From the NCBI GenBank assembly GCA_015999745.1, contig JAECQP010000004.1:1-64000 (forward strand): DNA of 64,000 nt, written 5' to 3'. A program made the translations under genes and the position numbers. The notes beneath the pieces were generated by a model, which was not told where the DNA came from, did no database searches, and saw nothing but the letters and a program-made list of their open reading frames with translations. This stretch comes from Sphingobacteriia bacterium (lineage in GTDB: Bacteria > Bacteroidota > Bacteroidia > Chitinophagales > Chitinophagaceae). Positions 36,087 to 45,731 of this stretch are shown piece after piece (position 1 is the first letter of the stretch; each line of letters begins with the position of its first letter).

Positions 36087-38018
36087 TTACCGGATCAGCA
36101 ATACGGAACCGGATTGATTGAAAGAGGTATTATTGGGGCCAATCCCTTTCACCACCCATATAAAAGCACCACTGTCGGGTACCGTTCCGTTTACCTTTCC
36201 ATCCCAGGAAACAGCAGGATCCGCAGTGGCGAATACGCGGTTGCCATAGCGGTTAAATATTTCAAAAGAAATCACCTGTACCTGTACAGGTCTGAATTTC
36301 AGGCGGTCATTGATCCCATCCCCATTGGGCGAAAATGCGGTGGGAACATGTACGGCAGGACCTCTTCCATAAGTGATACAGACCTCATCTTTACTTTTAC
36401 AAACGCTATCGTATCCCCAAACGGTAAGGGTATAGCACTGATTCTTTCCACCGGTAACATACGGATTGGCAATTCTTGTATCGGAAAGACCAAATGCAGG
36501 TTGCCACAGATAACTGTTCACCTGCGATTTCTTTACAGGCATTTCATACGGAACATCAAAAGAGATAGTGGTATCCGGGCCCGCATTGGCGTTGGGAACA
36601 GGATACACAAAGGGCACTTTCACCAATGCTGCACCGCATCCTTTATCGGTAGTAATATTGAGTTGCACGGAATATCCCACACGAACCGAATCATTGAATG
36701 TGTAATAAAGGGCAGCATCGCGGTCTCGTGAAAAAACCGCTGTTCCTCTCCCGGAGATGTATTGCCATTGATAACTGGTGATACTCCCCGAAGGAAATGC
36801 CGAAAGATTTTTAAGCTGTATGGGCTCACCGCTGCAAATGGAATCCTTAAAACTGAAATCGATCGTCAGATCCGGAAAATATTTCACCACTGTTTTAACC
36901 GTATCCTTACAACCGGCTGCATTGGAAAGCGCCAACGTTACCGTGTACTCGCCCGCTGCCGGATATTGGTACACAGGGTAAATATCCGTTGAACGGTCGG
37001 CATCCGTTCCTTCCACACCAAAATCCCAGCGATGGTTCAGGGAGGTATTGTTGGGATTATTGCTGAAAAAAGCAGGTGCGTTATTGCAGATCACCGGCTG
37101 TGGAATCAGGTAGGCACGGCACTCCATCACCACCAGGTCTAACTCTGCGCGGTGCACATTTATGAGGTTGCCATTTCTGTATTCGCTGATCTCCAGCACA
37201 ATGGTATAATTACCCGTTTTTTTAGGAGTACCTGTGAGTACACCGGTAACAGGATCGAGGGAAAATCCGGAACCTGTGCCAAAGGGCTCTGTAACGGTAT
37301 AGCCATTTGCATAAGTGATTTCGTCGAGCAGGATGTTGCCTTCGGCTGTTTGACCAATGGCTTTCCCAAAGCTGAACCGAAGCTGGTCTCCGTCCGGATC
37401 CGAATACCGGAACCGGTAGGTATATGGCTTATCTAAGCAGGCGGTTAATGCAGAGTCATTTACCATTACCGGGGAGCTATTCACCTGTGCAGTGGCAGGG
37501 GGTGGAATTTTAGTTGCGTAAGTAAGCCCCTGCCCGGGAACAATCACCCCCGCTGCCATTTCTGAGCCCCCGTTCCACACTTCGCTGATGAGGTTTTTCT
37601 GATTGGTTGCACGACAGCAATCACTGATATATACCAGGTAGCCTTTTTCACTGGCCGGCAGTACAACTTCAGCAGCATATTCAATCAGATCGCAGCAAAC
37701 ATCGGGAGGATTCATTCCGCAGAAAGTAGCTTTTGTGTTCTCCAGCCTTCTTTTGGAAACCTGTTCCAGCTTTACCTTAAACTGGTTGGTAGGAGGCGTT
37801 CGTTCCACGGTATTAAAGAACCATATATACGGTTCATTCAGGTCTGAATAACTTTTGCAATTCCGGTAAATCTTATAGGTAATCCGGTATGTGCCTGCTG
37901 TTGCATCCCCGGAAATAAAGGTATAGTTCAGCTCTCCCCCGTAAAACTGGGAAGCCTGCAGCCTTACACTGATACCCAGCAGAAAGCAAAGCAGCAATAA
38001 AGGAGTAATTTTCCGCAT
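36087..38018 (-). CDS. Surface protein with PKD domain and CHU_C (gliding-motility type) C-terminal domain
   Basis: The 643-residue protein has a signal peptide (MRKITPLLLLCFLLGISVRL), an N-terminal Cys-rich beta region (about residues 20-290), a PKD domain (near 'PAAGEYTVTLALSNAAGCKD'), and a C-terminal CHU_C/type B sorting domain ('VPTAFSPNGDGINDRLKF', 'EIFNRYGNRVF'). Such proteins are typically exported by T9SS and attached to the surface or to SprF-like partners. ATG codons at 38027 and 38030 are equally possible starts. The ligand is unknown. It ends exactly where nadE ends on the other strand. Confidence 0.88.
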   Translation of the reverse strand: MRKITPLLLLCFLLGISVRLQASQFYGGELNYTFISGDATAGTYRITYKIYRNCKSYSDLNEPYIWFFNTVERTPPTNQFKVKLEQVSKRRLENTKATFCGMNPPDVCCDLIEYAAEVVLPASEKGYLVYISDCCRATNQKNLISEVWNGGSEMAAGVIVPGQGLTYATKIPPPATAQVNSSPVMVNDSALTACLDKPYTYRFRYSDPDGDQLRFSFGKAIGQTAEGNILLDEITYANGYTVTEPFGTGSGFSLDPVTGVLTGTPKKTGNYTIVLEISEYRNGNLINVHRAELDLVVMECRAYLIPQPVICNNAPAFFSNNPNNTSLNHRWDFGVEGTDADRSTDIYPVYQYPAAGEYTVTLALSNAAGCKDTVKTVVKYFPDLTIDFSFKDSICSGEPIQLKNLSAFPSGSITSYQWQYISGRGTAVFSRDRDAALYYTFNDSVRVGYSVQLNITTDKGCGAALVKVPFVYPVPNANAGPDTTISFDVPYEMPVKKSQVNSYLWQPAFGLSDTRIANPYVTGGKNQCYTLTVWGYDSVCKSKDEVCITYGRGPAVHVPTAFSPNGDGINDRLKFRPVQVQVISFEIFNRYGNRVFATADPAVSWDGKVNGTVPDSGAFIWVVKGIGPNNTSFNQSGSVLLIR

Positions 38019-38113
38019 AATGCCCATCATAAGTCTATACTAAAATATGGGCTTTCTTTCATCCTTGTTCAGCTAAATGATGAGCGTGTAACAGGCTTTA
38101 TGAAGTGCAGCCC

Positions 38114-38971
38114 CTATTTATGGCTTTTGTGCACCACCAGTAATGGAAGATGCGAATGGAAAGCCAGCTTTTTGGTACTGCTCCGGATAAAGAGTTTCTC
38201 AAAAAAAGTATGCCTTTTGGGAATGGAAATGATCATGTTGACCTTGTGACTGTCGGCAAACTCATTCACCCCATCTATATACTCCTTGTTTTTGGTAAAA
38301 TGATACTCCGGATCAAATTCCTGCAACAGGGTATGTACGGCAAAGCCTTCACCCATTATACTGGCAGGATATTTTTTATTGGATTCTTCAATATCCACTT
38401 CTATATTGAACACCAGTAGTTTTGCATGGGTATCGTTGATTAATTGCCTGATCAGGTTTACCGGAATAAACTGGTCTGCATGATCGAAATCGCAGGCCAG
38501 CATAATATGCTCCACTTTCACAAATCTTGCCTGGGGAGGAATAATCAGTACCGGAACACCCATTGCGCCTGCAACGGAAATGGTGTTACTGCCAATCAGG
38601 GTCTCTTCCAGCGCGCCGCCACCGGTAATTCCCATAATGATCAGTTCAATTTGTACTTCCTGTGCAATCTGTTCCAGGCCACCGGTAATAGAACCATATT
38701 CTACTTTTGTATCTACCTGGATATTAGTGCCAGGAAACTTCGCCAGCAATTCCGCTTTAAAACGATCTATATTGTTCTTTGCAGTGTCTTTATAAGAATC
38801 CAGTTCCAGCATTTGAACTCCTGGCATCAACGGGTCCAGCGCCACAGGCAGTTCGTAGGCATGAAACAACAACAACCTTTTTGCTTTTACCTGGACGGCA
38901 AAATGCATGGCGTATTCAGCAGCGTTGGCGGCTGTAGTAGAGAAGTCGGTTGGTACAATGATAGTATTCAT
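38114..38971 (-). CDS. Universal stress protein with two UspA domains
   Basis: The 285-residue cytoplasmic protein has two tandem Usp domains (about residues 1-145 and 150-285). The first starts 'MNTIIVPTDFSTTAANAAEY' and ends with the ATP-binding type motif 'IIMGITGGGALEETLIGSNT'; the second ends 'RSSTKKLAFHSHLPLLVVHK'. The start is the ATG at 38971, where the family begins, not the upstream in-frame codon at 39001. The target is unknown. It stands alone, upstream of the CHU_C gene on the same strand. Confidence 0.93.
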   Translation of the reverse strand: MNTIIVPTDFSTTAANAAEYAMHFAVQVKAKRLLLFHAYELPVALDPLMPGVQMLELDSYKDTAKNNIDRFKAELLAKFPGTNIQVDTKVEYGSITGGLEQIAQEVQIELIIMGITGGGALEETLIGSNTISVAGAMGVPVLIIPPQARFVKVEHIMLACDFDHADQFIPVNLIRQLINDTHAKLLVFNIEVDIEESNKKYPASIMGEGFAVHTLLQEFDPEYHFTKNKEYIDGVNEFADSHKVNMIISIPKRHTFFEKLFIRSSTKKLAFHSHLPLLVVHKSHK

Positions 38972-39057
38972 ACAATTCGTATTAATGTAAAATTCCAACA
39001 TAAATTACATATAAAATATGACATAGATCATTCATTTAACTGATTCGTATGTTCATC

Positions 39058-39093
39058 AAAAAGTCCTGCTTCCATTATCCGGTAGCAGGACTT
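39058..39093 (-). terminator. Terminator of the thiolase gene
   Basis: AAGTCCTGCT (39061-39070) pairs perfectly with AGCAGGACTT (39084-39093). The A tract before the stem gives a short U run on the minus strand. It lies 24 nt after the stop. Confidence 0.8.
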
Positions 39094-39116
39094 GCAATGT
39101 GTTCTTTTATAGTGAG

Positions 39117-40292
39117 TTAGAGATTTTCGATGATACCGGCAATCCCTTGCCCGCCACCTACACAGGCAGATACCATTCCGTATTTTTTATTCAGTCGCTT
39201 CATATCGTTCAGTACCTGAACGGTTAATTTACTACCGGTACAACCCAGTGGATGCCCGAGTGCAATAGCGCCACCGTTAATATTTACTTTAGCGGGATCC
39301 AGGCCCAGTTCGCGGATTACCGCCAGCGACTGGGAAGCGAAAGCTTCATTCAATTCAATCAGATCTATATCTGCAAGGCTCATATTGGCCTGTTTCAATA
39401 CTTTCGGAATAGCGGCAACAGGTCCGATACCCATAATTCTTGGATGTACGCCGGCAGAAGCACAGTTCACCAGTCTCCCGATTGGCTTTAATCCCAGCTC
39501 CGCCACCATGCGTTCGCTCATCACCAGTACGAAAGAAGAACCGTCACTGGTTTGGGAAGAGTTACCTGCAGTAACGGTGCCGGTAACAGAGAATGCAGGT
39601 TTTAATTTAGACAAGCCTTCCACCGTTGTATCGGCTCTTAACCCTTCGTCGGTATCCACTACATAAGAACGAACGGCTTTCTTACCTTTCTCGTTTACAT
39701 AGGTTTCTTCAACCGTGATTGGAAGGATCCCGCTTTTGAAATAACCACTTTCAATGGCCACTTTGGCTTTTTGATGAGAATGGTACGCAAATACATCCTG
39801 GTCTTCCCTGGAGATATTATATTCTTTGGCAACTGCTTCTGCAGTAAGCCCCATACTCAGGTAATAATCCGGATCATCTTTTGCGATGGCATAGGATGGA
39901 ACGGTTTTCCAACCTGTGGTTGGAACAAGGCTCATACTTTCGGTACCGCCTGCAACAATACATTCAGCCATACCGGTTCTGATTTTTGCAGTAGCCATGG
40001 CAATACTTTCCAGGCCACTGGCGCAATACCGGTTGATGGTAATTCCCGGCACATCTATACCCAGCGCTTTTGCAGCAATGATCCTTCCGAATTGCAAACC
40101 CTGCTCTGCTTCAGGAACCGCATTCCCCACAATTACATCGTCTACTCTTTTGGGATCCAGTTGAGGCACGGAAGCCACCAGGGCCTTGATGACTTCAACA
40201 GCCAGATCATCGGGTCTGAAAAAACGGAATCCGCCTCTTTTACTTTTAGTAATTGCAGTACGGTAACCTGCTACGATATATGCTTCCTGCAT
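39117..40292 (-). CDS. Acetyl-CoA C-acyltransferase (thiolase)
   Basis: The 391-residue enzyme cleaves 3-ketoacyl-CoA or condenses acyl-CoAs. Catalytic residues are Cys90 in 'NRYCASGLESI', the histidine in 'GGAIALGHPLGCTGS' and the second cysteine in 'MVSACVGGGQGIAG'. Sequence alone does not settle whether it acts in beta-oxidation (FadA) or acetoacetyl-CoA metabolism, but the insert 'RGGFRFFRPDDLA' resembles the FadA/FadI group. The start is the ATG at 40292. No fadB gene is adjacent; in many relatives the thiolase follows the multifunctional subunit. Confidence 0.93.
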   Translation of the reverse strand: MQEAYIVAGYRTAITKSKRGGFRFFRPDDLAVEVIKALVASVPQLDPKRVDDVIVGNAVPEAEQGLQFGRIIAAKALGIDVPGITINRYCASGLESIAMATAKIRTGMAECIVAGGTESMSLVPTTGWKTVPSYAIAKDDPDYYLSMGLTAEAVAKEYNISREDQDVFAYHSHQKAKVAIESGYFKSGILPITVEETYVNEKGKKAVRSYVVDTDEGLRADTTVEGLSKLKPAFSVTGTVTAGNSSQTSDGSSFVLVMSERMVAELGLKPIGRLVNCASAGVHPRIMGIGPVAAIPKVLKQANMSLADIDLIELNEAFASQSLAVIRELGLDPAKVNINGGAIALGHPLGCTGSKLTVQVLNDMKRLNKKYGMVSACVGGGQGIAGIIENL

Positions 40293-40310
40293 AAAATGAA
40301 TTTTATTAGT

Positions 40311-40318
40311 CAAATGTA
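40311..40318 (-). promoter_or_regulatory. -7 promoter element of the thiolase gene
   Basis: The minus strand reads TACATTTG, matching TAnnTTTG, 18 nt before the ATG at 40292. Confidence 0.5.
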
Positions 40319-40397
40319 GGGAAAATGATTAAAAGTTGTTTATGCAACTAAATTAAGATAATTCACCAATTCATTCTATTTTCGCCAAAACATTCTT

Positions 40398-41438
40398 TTG
40401 TACCAGCTGATCAGAAATATCCTGTTTTGTTTTCCCCCTGAGGAAGTGCATTATTTCGCCATGGGCTGTCTCAAAATGGGAACCCGGCTGTCTTTAACTG
40501 ATGCCCTGATCCGGAATGCGTTTCAATTCCGTTCCAACCAACTGGAAAAAGAGCTTTGGGGCCTTCGTTTTCCCAACCCGGTAGGGTTAGGGGCCGGATT
40601 CGACAAGAATGCCTGCTACCTGAACGAGCTGGAAGCACTGGGATTTGGCTTTGTAGAAATCGGAACCGTAACGCCCAGGGCACAGCCGGGCAATGAGAAG
40701 CCCCGTTTATTCCGGCTTCCGCAAGATAAAGCGCTCATCAACAGGATGGGGTTCAACAACGAAGGGGTAGCTGCAGTAAAACAAAGACTGATCAATTGGA
40801 ATAATGCCGGCGGCTCCCACATGATTATTGGCGGAAACATCGGTAAAAACAAAGTGACTCCCAACGAAGACGCCTGGAAGGATTACAAAATCTGCTTCAA
40901 CGAACTGCACAACGAGGTGGACTATTTTGTAGTGAACGTGAGTTCTCCCAATACGCCGGGATTGAGGGAACTGCAGGAGAAGGACGCGCTTCGCAGAATT
41001 TTCGGAGAGCTGCAAAACGACAACGCCGGCAAATCGAAGCCCAAGCCACTGCTGCTGAAGATAGCGCCAGACCTTACTCAGGAGCAACTGGATGATATTA
41101 TTGCGCTGGCAGTTGAAATCGACCTCAGCGGCCTGGTAGCCACCAATACCACCACCAACCGCAGTATGCTCAGCCCTGCCGGTACCGAAAAAAGCAAAGC
41201 AATTGGACAGGGGGGGTTGAGTGGGAAACCGGTTCAGCAGCGATCCACAGAAGTGCTTTCCTATCTTTCCCGGAACACCGGGAAGAAAATACCCATTATT
41301 GCAAGCGGGGGCATATTTACCGGTGAAGACGCCGCCGATAAATTCAACAATGGGGCCTCATTGATACAGGTTTGGACTGGTTTTGTTTATGAAGGCCCTG
41401 CCATTACCAAAAAAATCTGCACTTACCTGGCCCGATAA
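40398..41438 (+). CDS. pyrD: Dihydroorotate dehydrogenase (quinone), class 2
   Basis: The 346-residue membrane-associated flavoenzyme oxidises dihydroorotate to orotate using quinone in pyrimidine synthesis. The N-terminal helices 'YQLIRNILFCFPPEEVHYFA' are the membrane-contact segment of class 2 enzymes. The catalytic serine is in 'VNVSSPNTPGLREL', and the FMN-binding motifs 'GGNIGKNK' and 'IIASGGIFTGEDA' are present. The N-terminus is read from a TTG at 40398; no in-frame ATG keeps the conserved helix, so TTG is the probable start. It lies 24 nt before the terC-like frame. Confidence 0.95.
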   Translation: MYQLIRNILFCFPPEEVHYFAMGCLKMGTRLSLTDALIRNAFQFRSNQLEKELWGLRFPNPVGLGAGFDKNACYLNELEALGFGFVEIGTVTPRAQPGNEKPRLFRLPQDKALINRMGFNNEGVAAVKQRLINWNNAGGSHMIIGGNIGKNKVTPNEDAWKDYKICFNELHNEVDYFVVNVSSPNTPGLRELQEKDALRRIFGELQNDNAGKSKPKPLLLKIAPDLTQEQLDDIIALAVEIDLSGLVATNTTTNRSMLSPAGTEKSKAIGQGGLSGKPVQQRSTEVLSYLSRNTGKKIPIIASGGIFTGEDAADKFNNGASLIQVWTGFVYEGPAITKKICTYLAR

Positions 41439-41456
41439 GCGAATACTGTTCCGCTG

Positions 41457-41464
41457 TATATTTG
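41457..41464 (+). promoter_or_regulatory. -7 promoter element of the TerC-family gene
   Basis: TATATTTG matches TAnnTTTG and lies 18 nt before the ATG at 41483, so this gene likely has its own promoter in the short gap after pyrD. Confidence 0.5.
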
Positions 41465-41482
41465 CGGACAAGCTTAAAAATC

Positions 41483-42289
41483 ATGGAACATCTGTTCACC
41501 ACCGAAAGTTTAATCAGTTTTTTGATACTGACTGTTCTGGAAGTTGTATTGGGTATTGACAATGTCATTTTTGTAAGTATTATCCTGAACCGGTTGCCCA
41601 AAGCCATTCAGAAAAAAGGAAGGCTGATCTGGATGGTCACCGGCATCATTACCAGAACCATTTTATTATTCGGCCTGAGCTGGCTCCTGTCTCAAAAAGG
41701 CAAGCCGGTTTTCAGTGCGTGGGAAAAGGATTTTGATCTCGCCAGCCTGGTGATGCTGGCCGGTGGATTGTTCCTGATTTATAAGACCGTTAAAGAAATC
41801 CACCACAAACTGGAAGGGGAAGAAGCTGCCGCAGCAGGTATGGCTACCAAGCCGCTGAGCTTTGGCAGTGCAGTGTTCCAGATTATCCTGATTGATATGG
41901 TATTCAGCTTCGACAGCATCATTACTGCCGGAGGAACAGCCAAACATATAGAGGTAATGATCAGCGCTGTGGTCATTGCCATGATCATTATGTTCCTGTT
42001 CAGCCCGTCTATTTCCGCGTTCATCCATAAACATCCGACTTTAAAAATGCTGGCTTTGTCGTTCCTGGTAATGATCGGTTTTGTTTTACTGGTAGAAGGA
42101 TGGGATGCAAAAGGTACCCATGATCTTCACCTGAAGAATTATGTTTACTTCGCCATGGCATTCTCCTTTATGGTAGAACTGCTCAATATGCGGATGCGCA
42201 AAGGCATACAGAAGCCCAAACCTGTTGAATTAAGGGAACCCAGCATTGAAGACATCAATAACAGAGGCTATTCAGATATGGCTAAATAA
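41483..42289 (+). CDS. TerC-family integral membrane protein
   Basis: The 268-residue protein has seven or more membrane helices and the family's acidic motifs 'LEVVLGIDNVIFVSIIL' (about residues 15-31) and 'LIDMVFSFDSIITAGGT' (near 140). TerC proteins were named for tellurite resistance; several act as manganese exporters, a likely general role. The C-terminus is cytoplasmic and charged ('KGIQKPKPVELREP'). The start is the ATG at 41483, not the TTG at 41462. It ends 7 nt before the converging large outer-membrane gene. Confidence 0.92.
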   Translation: MEHLFTTESLISFLILTVLEVVLGIDNVIFVSIILNRLPKAIQKKGRLIWMVTGIITRTILLFGLSWLLSQKGKPVFSAWEKDFDLASLVMLAGGLFLIYKTVKEIHHKLEGEEAAAAGMATKPLSFGSAVFQIILIDMVFSFDSIITAGGTAKHIEVMISAVVIAMIIMFLFSPSISAFIHKHPTLKMLALSFLVMIGFVLLVEGWDAKGTHDLHLKNYVYFAMAFSFMVELLNMRMRKGIQKPKPVELREPSIEDINNRGYSDMAK

Positions 42290-42296
42290 CGATTGT

Positions 42297-45200
42297 TTAG
42301 AAATCGAATCCCAGCGCAAAGTAGTATACAGGTTTACCCCTGAATATTCCTTTCATGGGCCAGCCCGCATCAAATTTCAGGAAATAGCCAAGCACGGTAC
42401 TTCTTGCGCCAAAACCATAACCACCCGCAAACGGACCAAGGCCACCGGCATCTACCCGAACAACAACGGATGAATTCGGATCTGTGTAAATATCGCCCGG
42501 ACGTTTGATACCATTGTATTTGCCATTCCATGCAGTTCCCAGATCGATGAACTGAACCAACTGGAAATTGCGGATAAAGGCATTGTTGATGGGTTTATCG
42601 ATGAAGGTGGAAAATACCGGTAACCTGAATTCACTGTTAATGACAAATGCATTGTTACCATTGGCAATATTCTGCCTGTACCCACGCATATTCACCGCCA
42701 GTGTCTGGAACGCGTAGGTTTGATCCGCCGCCGGTGTATTGGCTCCATTAAACTTAGGTCCGATCCAGCCATCCACACCACCCAGGTAGTAGATCAGCTT
42801 TTGTGAACCCCACGAGAAATCGGCAGCAGCCCTTCCCGCCCAAATAAAGTTGCGGTAGATCTTGTGATAATATCTTGCATCAAATCCGAAGTTCAATGTG
42901 GGTTTACCCTTGTACAACTTATCATCGGTCAATGGGAGGTTCACATCCATGAATACTTTATAACGCAGGCCATTCCAGATATTCTGTGTAGGGTTCAGGG
43001 TATTATCGTGTACATATTCAAAACGGGATAACAGGAACTTAGATAAGGTATCCGGATAAGCCAGAGCATTCGGATTAGGCAATCCGCTTGCATTATCATA
43101 CGGGCGCAGAATACCTCTGTCTGTCCTTAACCCAACAGTTGCACGGAAGCTTTTCACCTCATTGATGGCATACTTGGCATTTACCTGGTACAGATTGGTG
43201 ATCAGCATATTGTTGAACTGGCTGCCGTAAAAATTGGTCACATTGCTTCTGTAATAAGTAACACCCCAGTCAATTCGCTTCCGCAGGTTATGGAAAGAGA
43301 ACAGGATATCCTTATCACTCAGGTTGGTTCCGAAACGAAGTCCGGCCACAAACTTGATATCTTCAAACAGTTCTGTTACACCTACCCGGAAAGTAAAGTT
43401 GAAGTCATTACCATTGTTCAGCTGAATAGGCCCGTTGCCCCCACCGTAAGGCTGGTACTTGTTGATCAGCACGTTGTTGGAAAAACCACTCAGTACATAG
43501 TCGGCATTGAATTTTTTGCGATAATCAAACAACCGCGATTTAGACAATGAACTTTGCTTTTGTGCAGTGGTCAACGGTATTTTCGGCAGTGCATACGCGG
43601 TATCGGACTTTTCATCTGCAAATTCATTCTGGAAGAAATCCTTTGCCTTTTTAACCGTATCGGCTGCCAATGGTTTCTGTGTGTATACAATTGCTTTACC
43701 CTCCGATACTTTCTTGTCCTCCATTGCTTTCCGGGCGTACTCGGTTGGTTTTGGATTCACATTTCTTTTATTCAGGGCAGCCTCATCTACTTTTAATTTG
43801 TAGAGAAATTTAAAATCACCTTCTCTTCTTACTTCGCTTACCTGTCCATTGTTCCCGGCAATCCTGGTTTCCAGCAAACTGCTCTGGTAATTGGTGATAG
43901 GGAAGGTATAAGTAGAGTCTTTGTACACCTGGAAATAACTTACACTATCCGGCTCCTGTTTCTGCCAGGCCATCAGTGTGGAATCAAATTCATTCGGTGC
44001 AGGATTGCGTAATATTTCATCCCCGATATAATACAGGGTATCCAGTCCGTTTCGCTGGGTAGCAAAGAAACCCGCCCACCTGTTGGCGATACCATTTTCA
44101 TCCGATACAAAAGTGAAGTGATTGGTATTGTATTGCATGGGGTATCTGGCATTCCCGAATTTTACATTGGTGAGCTGTGTGATTTGTTTTTCCTTGCTGT
44201 CGTTCAGGATATCTGCCATAAAGATATTGTAACGGTACCTGCCGGGGAGTACGGTATCCTGGTTAGGCGCTACCGGGCCCGGGCGGTTGGAAGCAAAAAT
44301 AATGCCCACCCTGTTCGGAAAACTGACCATGGTAGGCGTAAGATCATCATATACATCGTTGGTAATCTGGGTGGCTTTCTGCTCTTCAATTTTATAAGTA
44401 TAGATATCGGTATGCCCGTTCTTCACTGCGCTCATCACCAGCGTATTGGCATCCAGCATAAACGAGGCGTCCAATATCTGGTCAAATCCTTCAATGGTTT
44501 GCTTATATCTTTTATAGCGGGCTACCAGATCATATACAAACATTTTGGTTTTGCCCATCTCCCAGTAAATCACCAGCAGGCGGGAACCCTTGCCATCCCA
44601 GGCCAGGATCGGGTAGCTGGGGTTTACATCGGCCATATTGGTTCTCACACCGGTTTTCAACAACACCTTTGTATCATAAAAGTTCTCAATCAGTTTTACA
44701 CTATACAATCCTTTATTGAACTCGAGGGAAGCATAGGTATTGCTCTTGGGGTTAGGGTTGGCCTGAAAACGGAAATAATCCTTTTTGGTAATTTCCTCCG
44801 TAACACTCAACTGGCCCTTCACCTGGTTGCGGCGTTGCCGGATATCTTTAATATACCGCTCCTGCTGAAACTGCATGAAGTCGTTTAGCACGTCCTTGAA
44901 TTTTCTTTTACAGATCCTTAAACAGGCACTGTTGATATTCTTGTAAATCCGGGACAGATATAACAGATAGGTGATGTTTTCCTTCCGGTATTTTTCTCCG
45001 ATATAATTCCAGAAAGCATGCCCGGCAAGCTCCGGCTTTTCAAATGCCAACTGGTAAAAAGAGTTGTAGCGGCCGCTGAGGATTGCGCTCTTCAACAGAT
45101 CGTCCTTTTCTGCACTCCAGGCTTCCGCTGCATATGCCACATAGCCGTCTACCATCCATTTAGGCAGATCCAATAAAGCCTGGTTGCTGGCGAATTCGCC

Positions 45201-45671
45201 AATATCATCTCCAAACAACAGGTTATCGGTCAGCACACGGGCAATGCCCTCTCTTACCTGCCTGCGCAGGTTAGCATGGTTTCCGTCAAAATAAACCACC
45301 AGTTTATTGTTGACCAGCTTGGTAGTGCCCCCCGGGTTTTGCAGTTCAATCCCTAATCCGATATTGGTACTTTTATAATCGTTGTAGTTATTGTACACCA
45401 CAATATTGGCTCTGCGCTGCAGCGAATATTCAATAAAGTTTTCAATGGAGCGAAGTTCCTCTTCAGCTACCTGCGAAACGAACTTTCCCAGCTCCACCCC
45501 ACCCTGGGAAATATAGGTGTTATAATTGGGGGACTGGTAAAATTTCCAGTCAAATTTCTTATGCTGAACGCGGTTTCTTCCAAACTCTACAGAATTCACC
45601 TGAGCGTTTCCCAGAAAGGGCAAAAGAAAAATGACAAAAAAGAGTGCTTTGCTGATTCTATTCAATTGCAT
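42297..45671 (-). CDS. Large outer membrane protein: peptidase-MA-like, beta-propeller and barrel regions
   Basis: The 1124-residue protein has a signal peptide (MQLNRISKALFFVIFLLPFL). Its N-terminal third (about 25-300) looks like a peptidase-MA-type fold ('YFDGNHANLRRQVREGIARV', 'LPKWMVDGYVAYAAEAW') but lacks a clear HExxH, since the expected position reads 'RQVREGIARV'. The middle (about 340-560) has TolB-like propeller repeats ('TQITNDVYDDLTPTMV'), and the C-terminal third is an outer-membrane beta-barrel ending 'GKPVYYFALGFDF'. Only the large Bacteroidota 'hypothetical' class was recognised. It may be a surface assembly or protein-insertion factor. It is divergent from the MBL-fold gene. 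Confidence 0.83.
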   Translation of the reverse strand: MQLNRISKALFFVIFLLPFLGNAQVNSVEFGRNRVQHKKFDWKFYQSPNYNTYISQGGVELGKFVSQVAEEELRSIENFIEYSLQRRANIVVYNNYNDYKSTNIGLGIELQNPGGTTKLVNNKLVVYFDGNHANLRRQVREGIARVLTDNLLFGDDIGEFASNQALLDLPKWMVDGYVAYAAEAWSAEKDDLLKSAILSGRYNSFYQLAFEKPELAGHAFWNYIGEKYRKENITYLLYLSRIYKNINSACLRICKRKFKDVLNDFMQFQQERYIKDIRQRRNQVKGQLSVTEEITKKDYFRFQANPNPKSNTYASLEFNKGLYSVKLIENFYDTKVLLKTGVRTNMADVNPSYPILAWDGKGSRLLVIYWEMGKTKMFVYDLVARYKRYKQTIEGFDQILDASFMLDANTLVMSAVKNGHTDIYTYKIEEQKATQITNDVYDDLTPTMVSFPNRVGIIFASNRPGPVAPNQDTVLPGRYRYNIFMADILNDSKEKQITQLTNVKFGNARYPMQYNTNHFTFVSDENGIANRWAGFFATQRNGLDTLYYIGDEILRNPAPNEFDSTLMAWQKQEPDSVSYFQVYKDSTYTFPITNYQSSLLETRIAGNNGQVSEVRREGDFKFLYKLKVDEAALNKRNVNPKPTEYARKAMEDKKVSEGKAIVYTQKPLAADTVKKAKDFFQNEFADEKSDTAYALPKIPLTTAQKQSSLSKSRLFDYRKKFNADYVLSGFSNNVLINKYQPYGGGNGPIQLNNGNDFNFTFRVGVTELFEDIKFVAGLRFGTNLSDKDILFSFHNLRKRIDWGVTYYRSNVTNFYGSQFNNMLITNLYQVNAKYAINEVKSFRATVGLRTDRGILRPYDNASGLPNPNALAYPDTLSKFLLSRFEYVHDNTLNPTQNIWNGLRYKVFMDVNLPLTDDKLYKGKPTLNFGFDARYYHKIYRNFIWAGRAAADFSWGSQKLIYYLGGVDGWIGPKFNGANTPAADQTYAFQTLAVNMRGYRQNIANGNNAFVINSEFRLPVFSTFIDKPINNAFIRNFQLVQFIDLGTAWNGKYNGIKRPGDIYTDPNSSVVVRVDAGGLGPFAGGYGFGARSTVLGYFLKFDAGWPMKGIFRGKPVYYFALGFDF

Positions 45672-45731
45672 ATCCGAACTTTGGCATTTAAAATTAGTCA
45701 TTTACAGTTAAAAGCTGGTAAAATTAGGTTT

